From Sipunculus nudus (Eukaryota > Annelida > Sipuncula > Golfingiida > Sipunculidae): a stretch of 64,000 bases of DNA. Below are positions 1 through 7,914 of the stretch, piece after piece (within the stretch, counting starts at the first letter, position 1; the number at the start of each line of letters is the position of its first letter). The DNA lies in contig JAPPUL010000079.1 of the NCBI GenBank assembly GCA_026874595.1, positions 1,729,001-1,793,000 on the forward strand. The letters are read 5' to 3'. A program made the translations under genes and the position numbers. The notes below the pieces were generated by a model. The model was given only the letters and a program-made list of their open reading frames with translations. It made no database searches and was not told the origin of the DNA.

Positions 1-1012
1 TATTTTGCTTATTGAATCTCATAAGCCGAAGTAAGTCCTCAGAAATATTTTCTATTCTAAGCGAAGAGAAAGAGACAAAAGCATTAAAGTTATTAATATA
101 GTTTATAATCTGGATAAGTTGTTTATGGTCAGTAGTCAGGGCACTAACAAGCCCTATTTTGTTAGCATGAGCAATGCCGGTATCGATTAAAGGGAACAAG
201 GTCTCTTTAGGGAAGTATCTCAAATTCCCATAAGTTTCAGGGACAGTACAAAAGCTACATTTAAAGCGGCAACCGCGAGTAATTTCGATTAAGAAAGTAT
301 AAGGGAAGACAGTGTTATTAGTAATGATGTGAGAGTAATTGGGGGTAAAGGAGTTAATGGGGGAGTTATTTTTGGTTTTGAGAGTAGTTTTATAATGCTC
401 TTCATTAGTAATGAATTTTGAGATAATAAATGGTTTGATTTGGATAAAGAGGGAAATAAATTGTATTTTGTCTTTGCAAGAATACCATAGTGCAGAAATA
501 TTTATAATAGTATTAATATAAGGTTCAAAATCGCCTTTAAAGATAATATCAGCAAGTGGTAAGTATATTTGGTAGTTAATGGAAGGGAAAGCGCCGCCAA
601 CGCCGATAAAAACGTCCTTGCGTTGATGAGCATAAGGGTTAATGCCTGAAGTAGTTAACATTTTGACAAGATTTAGAAAGTCAGATTCATAACTATGCGA
701 GACAAAAATGAGGTTAGCCGAATATAGTCTAAAGTGGTTCTCAGGGGAGAAGATGGAGTTAGACAAAGGGTCAAAGAAGAACCTGTTGACATGAAAAAGG
801 GGCTGTTTAGCAAAGAGATAAAAGATGCCCTGAAAGCCTAAATTGCTCATACCAAGGTAATAAGAGTTAGGATAAATGACAGCAATTTTAATAGAGTTTT
901 TGTGATAAGCAGAGCAAGCGTCTATATCGATATTGATTTCTTTGGGTTTGGCATTGTTATATTTTTGATAATTGGGACGAATAGAGCTAATCCTCCAGCG
1001 AGCAAAATACAA
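1..1012 (-). CDS. Radical SAM protein with TIGR03960-like N-terminal domain (3' end outside window)
   Basis: Reading the minus strand gives an open frame running off the left edge. The N-terminal third carries a segment like YYLGMSNLGFQGI followed by FVSHSYESDF and a GVGGAFPSINY stretch, the layout of a degenerate B12-binding-like domain seen in TIGR03960-type radical SAM proteins. Near 250-300 comes EITRGCRFKCSFC, the CxxxCxxC motif that binds the SAM-cleaving [4Fe-4S] cluster. The frame is closed upstream by TAG at 1025-1027, so the first usable start is TTG at 1010-1012; a GGAGG at about 992-996 lies downstream of that TTG and leaves the true start uncertain. The substrate is unknown. Codons end in T/C, as for other minus-strand genes of this part of the window. 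Confidence 0.72.
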   Translation of the reverse strand, partial: MYFARWRISSIRPNYQKYNNAKPKEINIDIDACSAYHKNSIKIAVIYPNSYYLGMSNLGFQGIFYLFAKQPLFHVNRFFFDPLSNSIFSPENHFRLYSANLIFVSHSYESDFLNLVKMLTTSGINPYAHQRKDVFIGVGGAFPSINYQIYLPLADIIFKGDFEPYINTIINISALWYSCKDKIQFISLFIQIKPFIISKFITNEEHYKTTLKTKNNSPINSFTPNYSHIITNNTVFPYTFLIEITRGCRFKCSFCTVPETYGNLRYFPKETLFPLIDTGIAHANKIGLVSALTTDHKQLIQIINYINNFNAFVSFSSLRIENISEDLLRLMRFNKQN

Positions 1013-1165
1013 TATGGTATAAAACTACATAATATAAAGCATCCTATATAAAGTACACTATAAGTGTAAAAAAAGTTACATATAAAGTAAAAGTTTTTAT
1101 ATATGCGAGTAAATATTGAATAAATTTAAATGGGTTTATATGGTTGTGAAATAGTAATTAAGCTG

Positions 1166-1196
1166 TTAGTGCTAAACTATCTATAGTAGATATAAT
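1166..1196 (+). promoter_or_regulatory. Candidate promoter for the TauE/SafE gene
   Basis: A perfect TATAAT lies at 1191-1196, about 39 bases before the permease start. The best -35 is TTAGTG at 1166-1171 with an overlong 19-base spacer, so only the -10 element is convincing. Confidence 0.3.
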
Positions 1197-1234
1197 TATG
1201 TAGAAAGATAAGTTAGGAGAATAAGGAAGCAATT

Positions 1235-2194
1235 ATGAAATTGGGAATAAAAGTTGTAGTTATGATACTTTTGATGGGACTTGTCATTTTGGTAGAATTG
1301 GCATATGGGAATGAAACGTTATTATTGTTAGGGGAAGGCGGTCCTAAATTAGTGTGGTGGGAGTGGTCCTTGATGCTATTCTTATTTACATCAGTTCTTG
1401 GAGCAGTAGCGATATTATCGGGGCTTGGAGGAGGGGTATTATACGTACCTATCGTATCTAGTATATTTCCCTTTCATTTAGATTTCGTAAGGGGAGCAGG
1501 CTTATTCGTAGCGTTATCAGGAGCACTATCAGCGAGTCCTGGATTACTAAAGAAGGGACTTGCAAATATAAGGGTAGCCTTACCGATGGCGGTGGTATCG
1601 TCTTTGTCGTCTATATTTGGAGCGGAGGTGGGTCTTGCCCTCCCAAGCTACGTAATACAGATAATCCTAGGTTTCATAATATTGGGGATAGTGGTATTAA
1701 TGTTCATATCTAAAAAATCGGATTTCCCTGAAGTTTTAAAAAGCGATAAATTATCGAAGAAGTTAAAGATATATGGAAGATATTATGATGAGAGTTTGGG
1801 TAAGGAGATAAGCTGGAGGGTGCATCGAACTCCGCAAGCATTAATATTATTTGTATTTATAGGGTTCATGGCAGGGATGTTTGGTCTTGGAGCGGGCTGG
1901 GCGAACGTTCCGGTATTAAATCAGGTATTGGGCGTTCCACTTAAGGTATCAGCAGCAAGTAGTATATTGATTTTGGCGATAACGGACACAGCAGCAGCCT
2001 GGGTATATTTATTGAAAGGAGCAGAGCTTGTGTTAATAACAGTTCCTTCGGTAGTGGGAATGATGTTGGGAGCGCGATTAGGGGTTAAATTGCTGTCTAA
2101 GTCAAAACCGATGGTAGTTAAATGGGTTGTAATAATCTTTCTAAGCGTAGCAGGAGTTAGGTCGTTACTTAAAGGTTTTGGGATATGGGACTAA
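1235..2194 (+). CDS. TauE/SafE family membrane permease (sulfite/sulfonate-type anion exporter)
   Basis: This 319-residue protein is almost wholly hydrophobic with about eight membrane segments. It shows the two-fold repeat of the TauE/SafE family: the first half has GLGGGVLYVPI near residue 65 and the second half GLGAGWANVPVL near residue 220. A charged cytoplasmic loop (about residues 160-195) separates the halves. The family exports small sulfur-containing or carboxylate anions; the substrate here cannot be read from sequence. AAGGAAG 6-7 bases before the ATG supports the start. The next gene encodes a DUF1634-like membrane protein, a frequent neighbour of this family, which suggests they act together, but 34 tandem repeats lie between them. 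Confidence 0.85.
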   Translation: MKLGIKVVVMILLMGLVILVELAYGNETLLLLGEGGPKLVWWEWSLMLFLFTSVLGAVAILSGLGGGVLYVPIVSSIFPFHLDFVRGAGLFVALSGALSASPGLLKKGLANIRVALPMAVVSSLSSIFGAEVGLALPSYVIQIILGFIILGIVVLMFISKKSDFPEVLKSDKLSKKLKIYGRYYDESLGKEISWRVHRTPQALILFVFIGFMAGMFGLGAGWANVPVLNQVLGVPLKVSAASSILILAITDTAAAWVYLLKGAELVLITVPSVVGMMLGARLGVKLLSKSKPMVVKWVVIIFLSVAGVRSLLKGFGIWD

Positions 2195-2219
2195 TTATAT
2201 TATAGGGACATGGTATTTT

Positions 2220-2762
2220 ATTAAGGGAGACTTTTATTAAGGGAGACTTTTATTAAGGGAGACTTTTGTTAAGGGAGACTTTTATTAAGGGAGACTTTTA
2301 TTAAGGGAGACTTTTGTTAAGGGAGACTTTTGTTAAGGGAGACTTTTATTAAGGGAGACTTTTATTAAGGGAGACTTTTATTAAGGGAGACTTTTGTTAA
2401 GGGAGACTTTTGTTAAGGGAGACTTTTGTTAAGGGAGACTTTTATTAAGGGAGACTTTTATTAAGGGAGACTTTTGTTAAGGGAGACTTTTATTAAGGGA
2501 GACTTTTATTAAGGGAGACTTTTGTTAAGGGAGACTTTTGTTAAGGGAGACTTTTATTAAGGGAGACTTTTATTAAGGGAGACTTTTATTAAGGGAGACT
2601 TTTATTAAGGGAGACTTTTGTTAAGGGAGACTTTTATTAAGGGAGACTTTTGTTAAGGGAGACTTTTGTTAAGGGAGACTTTTGTTAAGGGAGACTTTTG
2701 TTAAGGGAGACTTTTATTAAGGGAGACTTTTGTTAAGGGAGACTTTTGTTAAGGGAGACTTT
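2220..2762 (+). repeat. 34-copy tandem array of a 16-bp unit containing a Shine-Dalgarno-like core
   Basis: The unit is RTTAAGGGAGACTTTT, where R is A or G; no other position varies. Copies start every 16 bases from 2220 to 2748, giving 34 units, the last shortened by one T. The order of the variable base is AAAGAAGGAAAGGGAAGAAGG (units 1-20: read AAAGAAGGAAAGGGAAGAAG) then GAAAAGAGGGGAGG. The last copy places GGGAG five bases before the ATG at 2763, so the array consists of repeated copies of the working ribosome-binding region of the next gene. It has no spacers, inverted symmetry or coding continuity: each frame meets TAA every 48 bases. It fills the whole gap between the permease and the DUF1634-like gene. 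Copy-number change by slippage is expected of such an array; a role in tuning expression is inference. Confidence 0.97.
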
Positions 2763-3179
2763 ATGGAAGAGAAGGAAATAACTAAAGGCTTTGTATCGGA
2801 AGAAAATATAAGGCTAAGTAAGATAATGTCGGTAATATCGGTTGTAGGGATATTGTTTTTGGTGGTAAGTTTTTTTGTATATGTATTAGGTTTGGCACCC
2901 TCATTTGTATCTCCGGATGAGGTATCAAAGCATTGGGGAAGCGGGTTAAGAGAATATATATATAAAACACATAGTCCAACGGGTTGGGATTGGATATATT
3001 TGCTTTTGTATGGTGATATGATAGCTTTTTTAAGCTTGGCCTTTTTGTCATTAGTAGCAATTATTGCGTTGATGCTGTTACTTCCGTATTATATAAAGAA
3101 ACGAGATAATTATTTATATATAGTAATATTAGAGATAATAATCTTGGTATTAGCAGCAAGCGGAGTGGTGAGCACTTAA
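2763..3179 (+). CDS. Small membrane protein, DUF1634-like, partner of the TauE/SafE permease
   Basis: The 138-residue protein has three predicted membrane helices, at about residues 22-44, 78-106 and 114-135. The block GWDWIYLLLYGDMIAFLSL followed by a second helix, a KKRDNYLY turn and a last helix fits DUF1634, a family often encoded next to TauE/SafE permeases. I chose ATG 2763 because GGGAG of the final array unit sits five bases upstream; a TTG at 2730 lies inside the array and would add 11 repeat-derived residues. The gene overlaps the convergent HAD phosphatase gene by four bases. Membership in DUF1634 is judged by eye. Function is unknown. Confidence 0.75.
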   Translation: MEEKEITKGFVSEENIRLSKIMSVISVVGILFLVVSFFVYVLGLAPSFVSPDEVSKHWGSGLREYIYKTHSPTGWDWIYLLLYGDMIAFLSLAFLSLVAIIALMLLLPYYIKKRDNYLYIVILEIIILVLAASGVVST

Positions 3180-3826
3180 GAGGCGACAATATTAATGATT
3201 TCAGCAAAAGAGTTAATGTAAAAGTCAGGTTTAATATGATTAAGGTGCCCAAAGCCATAGCGAGCAAAACAGCTTTTAGTGTGAGCGTTATAAGCGGCTT
3301 GGATGTCGGCAAATGAATCTCCCACCATGATAGCTTCTTTTGTTTTAATATTTAGTTGTTGCAAAGCAGTTAAGATGGGTTTAGAATGCGGTTTTCTATA
3401 ATCTATGGTATCCCCACAGATAACGGAGCTAAAGAATTGTTTTAAATTCAGAGTCTCTATTATGGGTATGGTAAAGGGAGAAGATTTGTTAGTAACGATA
3501 GCTTTTTTGAGATGAGACAATTTGCCTAAAGTGTTTATAACGTCCTTGTAACAAGCAGTTTCATTAATCATATTGTTTTTGTAGATGTAAGAAAAAGTAG
3601 AGATAGCCTCATCAAAATAAATATCAACATTTTGCTTTCCAGCTGACTTAGCAACGCTTTTAAGTATTAGATTAGAAACACCCTGCCCGATGTAATTATA
3701 AATAGTATTAAGCGGCAAAGTATCAAGCTTTAGTTTTTGTAAAGTGAGATTAACAGAGTTAGCAATATCGTCTTTAGAGTCAATAAGAGTGCCATCGAGG
3801 TCAAAGATAATAGCCTTAAACTGCAC
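3176..3826 (-). CDS. HAD-superfamily hydrolase, phosphoglycolate phosphatase-like
   Basis: The 216-residue protein begins FKAIIFDLDGTLIDS, the HAD motif I with nucleophile Asp and acid/base Asp. Motif II is AIVTNKSS near residue 108, motif III Lys lies in YRKPHSKP near residue 143, and motif IV is IMVGDSFADI near residue 168. The alpha-helical cap between motifs I and II is the C1 type found in Gph/PpaX phosphatases. Such enzymes dephosphorylate 2-phosphoglycolate or similar small phosphates in the cytoplasm; the exact substrate is not determined by these motifs. It follows the TPR lipoprotein gene by 29 bases on the same strand, probably cotranscribed. Codons are T/C-ended, unlike the + strand neighbours. 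Confidence 0.87.
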   Translation of the reverse strand: MQFKAIIFDLDGTLIDSKDDIANSVNLTLQKLKLDTLPLNTIYNYIGQGVSNLILKSVAKSAGKQNVDIYFDEAISTFSYIYKNNMINETACYKDVINTLGKLSHLKKAIVTNKSSPFTIPIIETLNLKQFFSSVICGDTIDYRKPHSKPILTALQQLNIKTKEAIMVGDSFADIQAAYNAHTKSCFARYGFGHLNHIKPDFYINSFAEIINIVAS

Positions 3827-3855
3827 GGAAAGAAAAGCTCCTATAGGATTATAAA

Positions 3856-4293
3856 TTAATCATTCTCGGTATAACTACTACGTTTATAAGGTTTGCCGCT
3901 ATCTATTTTACGAATTAATTTAATAGAAAGGGTACGCGCCTGCTTAGGGATAGAATAGTTAGTAAGGACTTTAATAAAGGCCTGGCGTGCAAGTTTATAA
4001 TCTTTTTCAAGGTAGTAAGAGACTCCAATTTCATACTGAGCCCAAGCAGCATTATAAGTGTAGTTAGGGAATTTATCGATAAGCATTTCAAAACAATTGA
4101 TGGCAGTATAATATTCATTATTGAAGAAATAGTCTCGACATTTGTCAAGCATTGCGTCAGGATTTTTGAGTTGAGCCTTAGTTAATTTTGGAGTGTAACA
4201 AGAAATAGATGAAAGAGAAAGAGAAGCAAGAATAATAAAAATATAAATAAAAGGTCTAAGTTTAGTTAGGAAGCTAAAATTATGAAAAAGCAT
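3856..4293 (-). CDS. Short TPR lipoprotein, BamD/YbgF-like
   Basis: The 145-residue protein has an N-terminal hydrophobic segment ending in a lipobox (SSISC, Cys32), so it should be a lipoprotein. The rest contains TPR-like helices, with YFFNNEYYTAINCFEMLIDKFPN and an AAWAQYEIGVSYYLEKDYKLARQAF stretch resembling the repeats of BamD. It is much shorter than BamD (about 245 residues), holding roughly two repeats. It may be an envelope assembly accessory protein. It is the first gene of a two-gene minus-strand unit with the HAD phosphatase. Confidence 0.65.
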   Translation of the reverse strand: MLFHNFSFLTKLRPFIYIFIILASLSLSSISCYTPKLTKAQLKNPDAMLDKCRDYFFNNEYYTAINCFEMLIDKFPNYTYNAAWAQYEIGVSYYLEKDYKLARQAFIKVLTNYSIPKQARTLSIKLIRKIDSGKPYKRSSYTEND

Positions 4294-4545
4294 ATAAGGT
4301 CTCAGAGTTTAAAATAATAGAGATAAGGTTATATAAATATATTAAATTATAAGGGAATATAAACGTATCCCAAGCCTAAATTATATATATATGGACGACA
4401 AATATAAAAAAAAATATAGTTTGTGGTAAAAAAATAGATAAAAAAATAGATAAAAAAAGTAAAAATAAAAGCTACTCATTTATAAAGTAAGTATGCATCT
4501 TAAGTAGTTTTCTAGGGTAATAAAGTGTAAGGAGGGAAAAGATAA

Positions 4546-4992
4546 TTGAAGAAGATATTAGTAGTACATGGTCCGAATTTGAATTTACTAGGTAGTCGAG
4601 AAGTAGATATATATGGGAAGGAGAGCTTGGAAGATGTAAATGTAGAATTACGCCGTAAAGTGGAGGAGGCAGGAGGTTTTGAGGTTTTAATATACAGTAC
4701 AAACCATGAAGGAAAGATAATAGATTTCCTACAAATAGAGGGTAGGAGGGGCGATGGTCTTATAATTAATCCAGGAGGCTACACACACACATCGGTAGCG
4801 ATAAGAGATGCAATACAAGCGCGAGAGTTAATAACAGTGGAAGTACATATATCAAATATATACAAGCGCGAGAGTTTTCGTCAAAAGTCCTACTACCACG
4901 ACATATCAGAAGGGGTTATAACGGGCTTAGGTGTAAAAGGATATTATTATGCACTAGATTATCTTATAGAGCGGTTAAAGAGTGGCAATTAG
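4546..4992 (+). CDS. aroQ: Type II 3-dehydroquinate dehydratase
   Basis: AroQ converts 3-dehydroquinate to 3-dehydroshikimate in the shikimate pathway and works as a dodecamer. The 148-residue length is normal. Visible signatures are VVHGPNLNLLGSRE at the start, the catalytic Tyr in DIYG (residue 24 region), NPGGYTHTSVAIRDAI with the substrate-binding Asn, the VEVHISN strand with the catalytic His, and RESFRQKSYY for the Arg lid. The start is TTG at 4546, preceded by AGGAGG about 10 bases upstream. It opens an aroQ-efp-accB-accC cluster, an order common in Firmicutes and several Gram-negative phyla. aroB lies 27 kb away. Confidence 0.93.
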   Translation: MKKILVVHGPNLNLLGSREVDIYGKESLEDVNVELRRKVEEAGGFEVLIYSTNHEGKIIDFLQIEGRRGDGLIINPGGYTHTSVAIRDAIQARELITVEVHISNIYKRESFRQKSYYHDISEGVITGLGVKGYYYALDYLIERLKSGN

Positions 4993-5070
4993 ATACAAGA
5001 ATTAATTAATTGAGCTTGAGGAGCTTGACAAAACTAAATCTATTATATAAGGTTAACGTACACTCAAAAA

Positions 5071-5158
5071 ATACAAAGAAATACAAAGAAATACAAAGAA
5101 AGACAAAGAAAGACAAAGAAAGACAAAGAAAGACAAAGAAATACAAAGAAAGACAAAA
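5071..5158 (+). repeat. Nine-copy 10-bp tandem repeat upstream of efp
   Basis: The unit is AKACAAAGAA with K = T or G. Reading 5' to 3' the variable base runs T,T,T,G,G,G,G,T,G, with the last unit degenerate at its 3' end. It occupies the aroQ-efp gap, ending about 57 bases before the efp start. As in the 16-bp array, variation is limited to one two-state position. Confidence 0.93.
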
Positions 5159-5215
5159 TCTTAGAAAAGAATAAGAACTAAAAAGTAAGTTAGGGATAAA
5201 ATAGGGTAAAAAAAA

Positions 5216-5782
5216 GTGAGGAATGCAAATGATTTTAGAAGGGGGCAAGTATTAAGATTAGATAATAAGTTATATATGGTCAGTGAGCATCAACATACAA
5301 AGCCTGGCAAGGGAGGAGCATTTGTAAAGATGCGACTTAGACAACTTGATAAAGAGGTTTTGGTAGAAAAGACATTTCGCCCTGATGAGAAGGTAGAAGA
5401 TGTATATATAAGCCGTAGGAACTATCAATATTTGTATGAGGCTGCGGGTAGTTATATGTTTATGGATCTTGAGACTTATGAACAAGAAGGAGTTGAGAGT
5501 CAGGTATTGGGCTTAGGTATAAATTTTTTAAAAGAGGGTTTAGAGGTTGAATGTGATATTCTTGAGGGGCAGATACTTAGCGTGATATTACCGATGTTTG
5601 TGTATATGGAAGTAAAGAAAACGGAAGTAGCTTTAAGGGGGGATACAGTTGGGGGAGCGACGAAGCCTGCTGAGTTAGAAACCGGATATAGTTTACGAGT
5701 TCCATTATTTATAAATGAAGGAGATATATTAAAGATAGATACAAGAAGTGGTGAATATGTATCTAGAGAGAAGAGTCAGTAG
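5216..5782 (+). CDS. efp: Elongation factor P
   Basis: EF-P binds between the P and E sites and relieves ribosome stalling at polyproline. The 188-residue length is standard. The N-terminal KOW-like domain begins NANDFRRGQVLRLDN, and the loop HTKPGKGGAF holds Lys32, the residue that is beta-lysylated or otherwise modified in many bacteria. Two OB-type domains follow, ending ... DILKIDTRSGEYVSR as expected. The start is GTG 5216; the family start pattern (M-x-x-x-NDFRRG) fits, although the ribosome-binding site is weak (AGGG eight bases upstream). No EF-P modifying enzyme is seen in the window. Confidence 0.95.
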   Translation: MRNANDFRRGQVLRLDNKLYMVSEHQHTKPGKGGAFVKMRLRQLDKEVLVEKTFRPDEKVEDVYISRRNYQYLYEAAGSYMFMDLETYEQEGVESQVLGLGINFLKEGLEVECDILEGQILSVILPMFVYMEVKKTEVALRGDTVGGATKPAELETGYSLRVPLFINEGDILKIDTRSGEYVSREKSQ

Positions 5783-5899
5783 AGTTAAGATTAGCTAATA
5801 TGATATAAAACGGGATATAGAAAAGAGAGTAAAATCAAAAAAAGGATAAAATAAAAAGGATAACAATAATAACGATAAAGAAGAGAAATAGTTTTAATT

Positions 5900-6373
5900 A
5901 TGGAAACAAAGTTACTAGATAGTCTATTAAAAGCATTTGTGGGTACGAGAGCGGAGTATATGAGGATAAGCGAAGAGGGATTAAAGCTTGAGGTAAGAAA
6001 GCGACGCGGTACTGTGGTTAAGCATGGTGCACAGGGGAAGATGGTAAGTAATAAGAAGATGGTTAAGGCAAATGAGAAGAAACAGGATGAGGCTAAATCT
6101 TTTAAGGCTAAATCTTTTGAAGATAAGAAATCTTTTCATGATGTTAAATCTGAATATGTAGGCTTTGTCCAAAGGCGAGAATCGGGTAAGGATACAACTA
6201 TTGTGAAGCTGCGGGAGGTGGTGGAGAAGGGACAGCTTCTGGCCTATGTAAATTCTATGAACATAAGATATGAAGTATTATCTGACATAAAAGGCAAGAT
6301 AGTTGAGGTATTGGTGGAGGATATGCAGGCTGTAGAGTATAGTCAGCCTTTGTTTCGCCTAAAGCCGATTTAA
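5900..6373 (+). CDS. accB: AccB-like biotinyl-domain protein lacking the biotinyl lysine
   Basis: The gene sits in the normal accB position, directly before accC. Its 157 residues have the AccB architecture: an N-terminal helix-strand segment (LLDSLLKAFVGTRAEYMRI, then LKLEVRKR), a charged linker, and a C-terminal biotinyl fold ending in VEVLVEDMQAVEYSQPLF, close to the family consensus. At the hairpin where BCCP has EAMKM the sequence is NSMNI: Met120 is kept but the biotin-accepting Lys is Asn121 (AAC, 6260-6262). The linker (about residues 65-85) contains repeated KSF units. As written it cannot be biotinylated, so it cannot be a normal acetyl-CoA carboxylase carrier. It may be a structural or regulatory partner of AccC, with another BCCP elsewhere. 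Confidence 0.82.
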   Translation: METKLLDSLLKAFVGTRAEYMRISEEGLKLEVRKRRGTVVKHGAQGKMVSNKKMVKANEKKQDEAKSFKAKSFEDKKSFHDVKSEYVGFVQRRESGKDTTIVKLREVVEKGQLLAYVNSMNIRYEVLSDIKGKIVEVLVEDMQAVEYSQPLFRLKPI

Positions 6374-6511
6374 AACAAAGAAGTTAGTTTAAGGAAGTTA
6401 GTTTAAGGAAGTAGAGGAGTTAAGTGGAAGAGTAAGGAGAGGTAAAATCAAAGCGGCTAGGAACAATCTAAAGACATAATTTAATGGATGCTAAGGAACT
6501 AAATGATCTAA

Positions 6512-7867
6512 ATGATAATAAAGAAAGTGTTAGTGGCAAATCGTGGAGAGATAGCGCTTAGAGTTATAAGAGCGTGTCGTGAACTGGGCATACAGACGGT
6601 AGCAGTACACTCAACTGCAGATGAGTTTTCATTACACCGACGTTTTGCAGATGAGGATGTATGCATAGGCCCACAAGACAGTCGCCAATCCTATTTACAC
6701 ATACCAAGTATAATAAGTGCGTGTGAGGTGAGTGGAGTAGATGCAATACACCCTGGCTATGGTTTTTTATCTGAAAACAGCAAGTTTTCTCAAATATGTA
6801 AAGACAATGACATATTATTTATAGGTCCCTCCTCGAAGGTGATAGAAAACATGGGAGATAAGGTGCGGGCAAGGCGTTTAATGGAGAAGGCGGGTGTGCC
6901 TGTAATTCCTGGTTCGGATGTAGTTGATAATGTAAGCGAGGCTAAAAAGGTAGTTAAAGATATAGGGTATCCAGTTATAATAAAAGCGTCGGCGGGTGGT
7001 GGTGGAAAGGGCATGCGAGTGGTGAGAGTGGCCTTAGAGCTTGAAAATGCTTTTAATCTGGCACGCAGCGAGGCAGAGAAGTCGTTTGGGAACCCGGATG
7101 TATATATAGAGAAATATTTTGAAGATGCACATCATATAGAGGTGCAACTTTTGGCAGACAGTCATAACAATATAATACATTTATGGGAACGAGATTGTTC
7201 GATACAAAGGCGGCATCAAAAGATGATAGAAGAGGCGCCGTCGAAATTGTTAAATAGCAAGGTGAGAAAACGTATAAGCGAGGCGGCAATAAAGGGAGCA
7301 AAAGCAGTAGATTATGTTGGGGTTGGTACAATTGAATTTTTGGTAGACGATAAGTTGAACTTTTATTTTGTGGAGATGAATACACGAATACAGGTAGAAC
7401 ATCCTATAACAGAGGAGATAACGCGTGTGGATTTATTAAAGGAGCAGATAAAAGCGCATGCGGGACAAAAGCTTACTTACAAACAAAGTGACATAATAAT
7501 AAATGGGCATGCAATAGAATGTAGAATAAATGCAGAGGATCCATATAATAATTTCATGCCGTCAGTAGGGAAGATAAAATCTTATAATGTACCTGGTGGT
7601 TTTGGAGTTAGAGTAGATACTCATGCCTATACAGAATATGAGATACCACCTTACTATGACTCACTGCTTGGCAAGTTAATAGTCTGGGGGCGGGACAGGG
7701 GTGAGGCAATAAGTCGGATGAGTCGCTGCCTTGATGAATTCATAGTGGAGGGGATTGAGACGACGATACCATTTCACAGAGCGGTAATGCGTAGTAAGCC
7801 GTTTGTGGAGGGAAGTTATAATACCAATTTTGTAAATAATGTTGTAATAAACTTGGAAACTAAATAA
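6512..7867 (+). CDS. accC: Biotin carboxylase subunit of acetyl-CoA carboxylase
   Basis: AccC carboxylates biotin on BCCP using ATP and bicarbonate, the first step of fatty acid synthesis. The 451-residue length matches the family. Visible: KVLVANRGEIALRVIRAC at the start, the ATP-grasp glycine loop KASAGGGGKGMR near residue 160, RRHQKMIEEAP near 236, the catalytic EMNTRIQVEHPITE near 288, and the C-terminal HAIECRINAEDP. All expected active-site residues appear present, in contrast to the lysine-less AccB-like protein 138 bases upstream. The start ATG 6512 lacks a close ribosome-binding site; AAGGA lies about 17 bases upstream. Similar ATP-grasp subunits serve other biotin enzymes, so the carboxylase partner could differ from canonical ACC. 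Confidence 0.93.
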   Translation: MIIKKVLVANRGEIALRVIRACRELGIQTVAVHSTADEFSLHRRFADEDVCIGPQDSRQSYLHIPSIISACEVSGVDAIHPGYGFLSENSKFSQICKDNDILFIGPSSKVIENMGDKVRARRLMEKAGVPVIPGSDVVDNVSEAKKVVKDIGYPVIIKASAGGGGKGMRVVRVALELENAFNLARSEAEKSFGNPDVYIEKYFEDAHHIEVQLLADSHNNIIHLWERDCSIQRRHQKMIEEAPSKLLNSKVRKRISEAAIKGAKAVDYVGVGTIEFLVDDKLNFYFVEMNTRIQVEHPITEEITRVDLLKEQIKAHAGQKLTYKQSDIIINGHAIECRINAEDPYNNFMPSVGKIKSYNVPGGFGVRVDTHAYTEYEIPPYYDSLLGKLIVWGRDRGEAISRMSRCLDEFIVEGIETTIPFHRAVMRSKPFVEGSYNTNFVNNVVINLETK

Positions 7868-7914
7868 ACTTTCAAACGAAGCAAGTTGAGGGAAAGAATT
7901 ACGGGAGGGAGTTA

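Noticed and set aside
2220-2762. CRISPR-like array
   Set aside because: The 16-bp units touch directly with no spacers, are too short and have no dyad symmetry.
2730-2762. TTG 2730 as start of the DUF1634-like gene
   Set aside because: It lies in the repeat array; ATG 2763 has an ideal SD distance and no repeat-derived residues.
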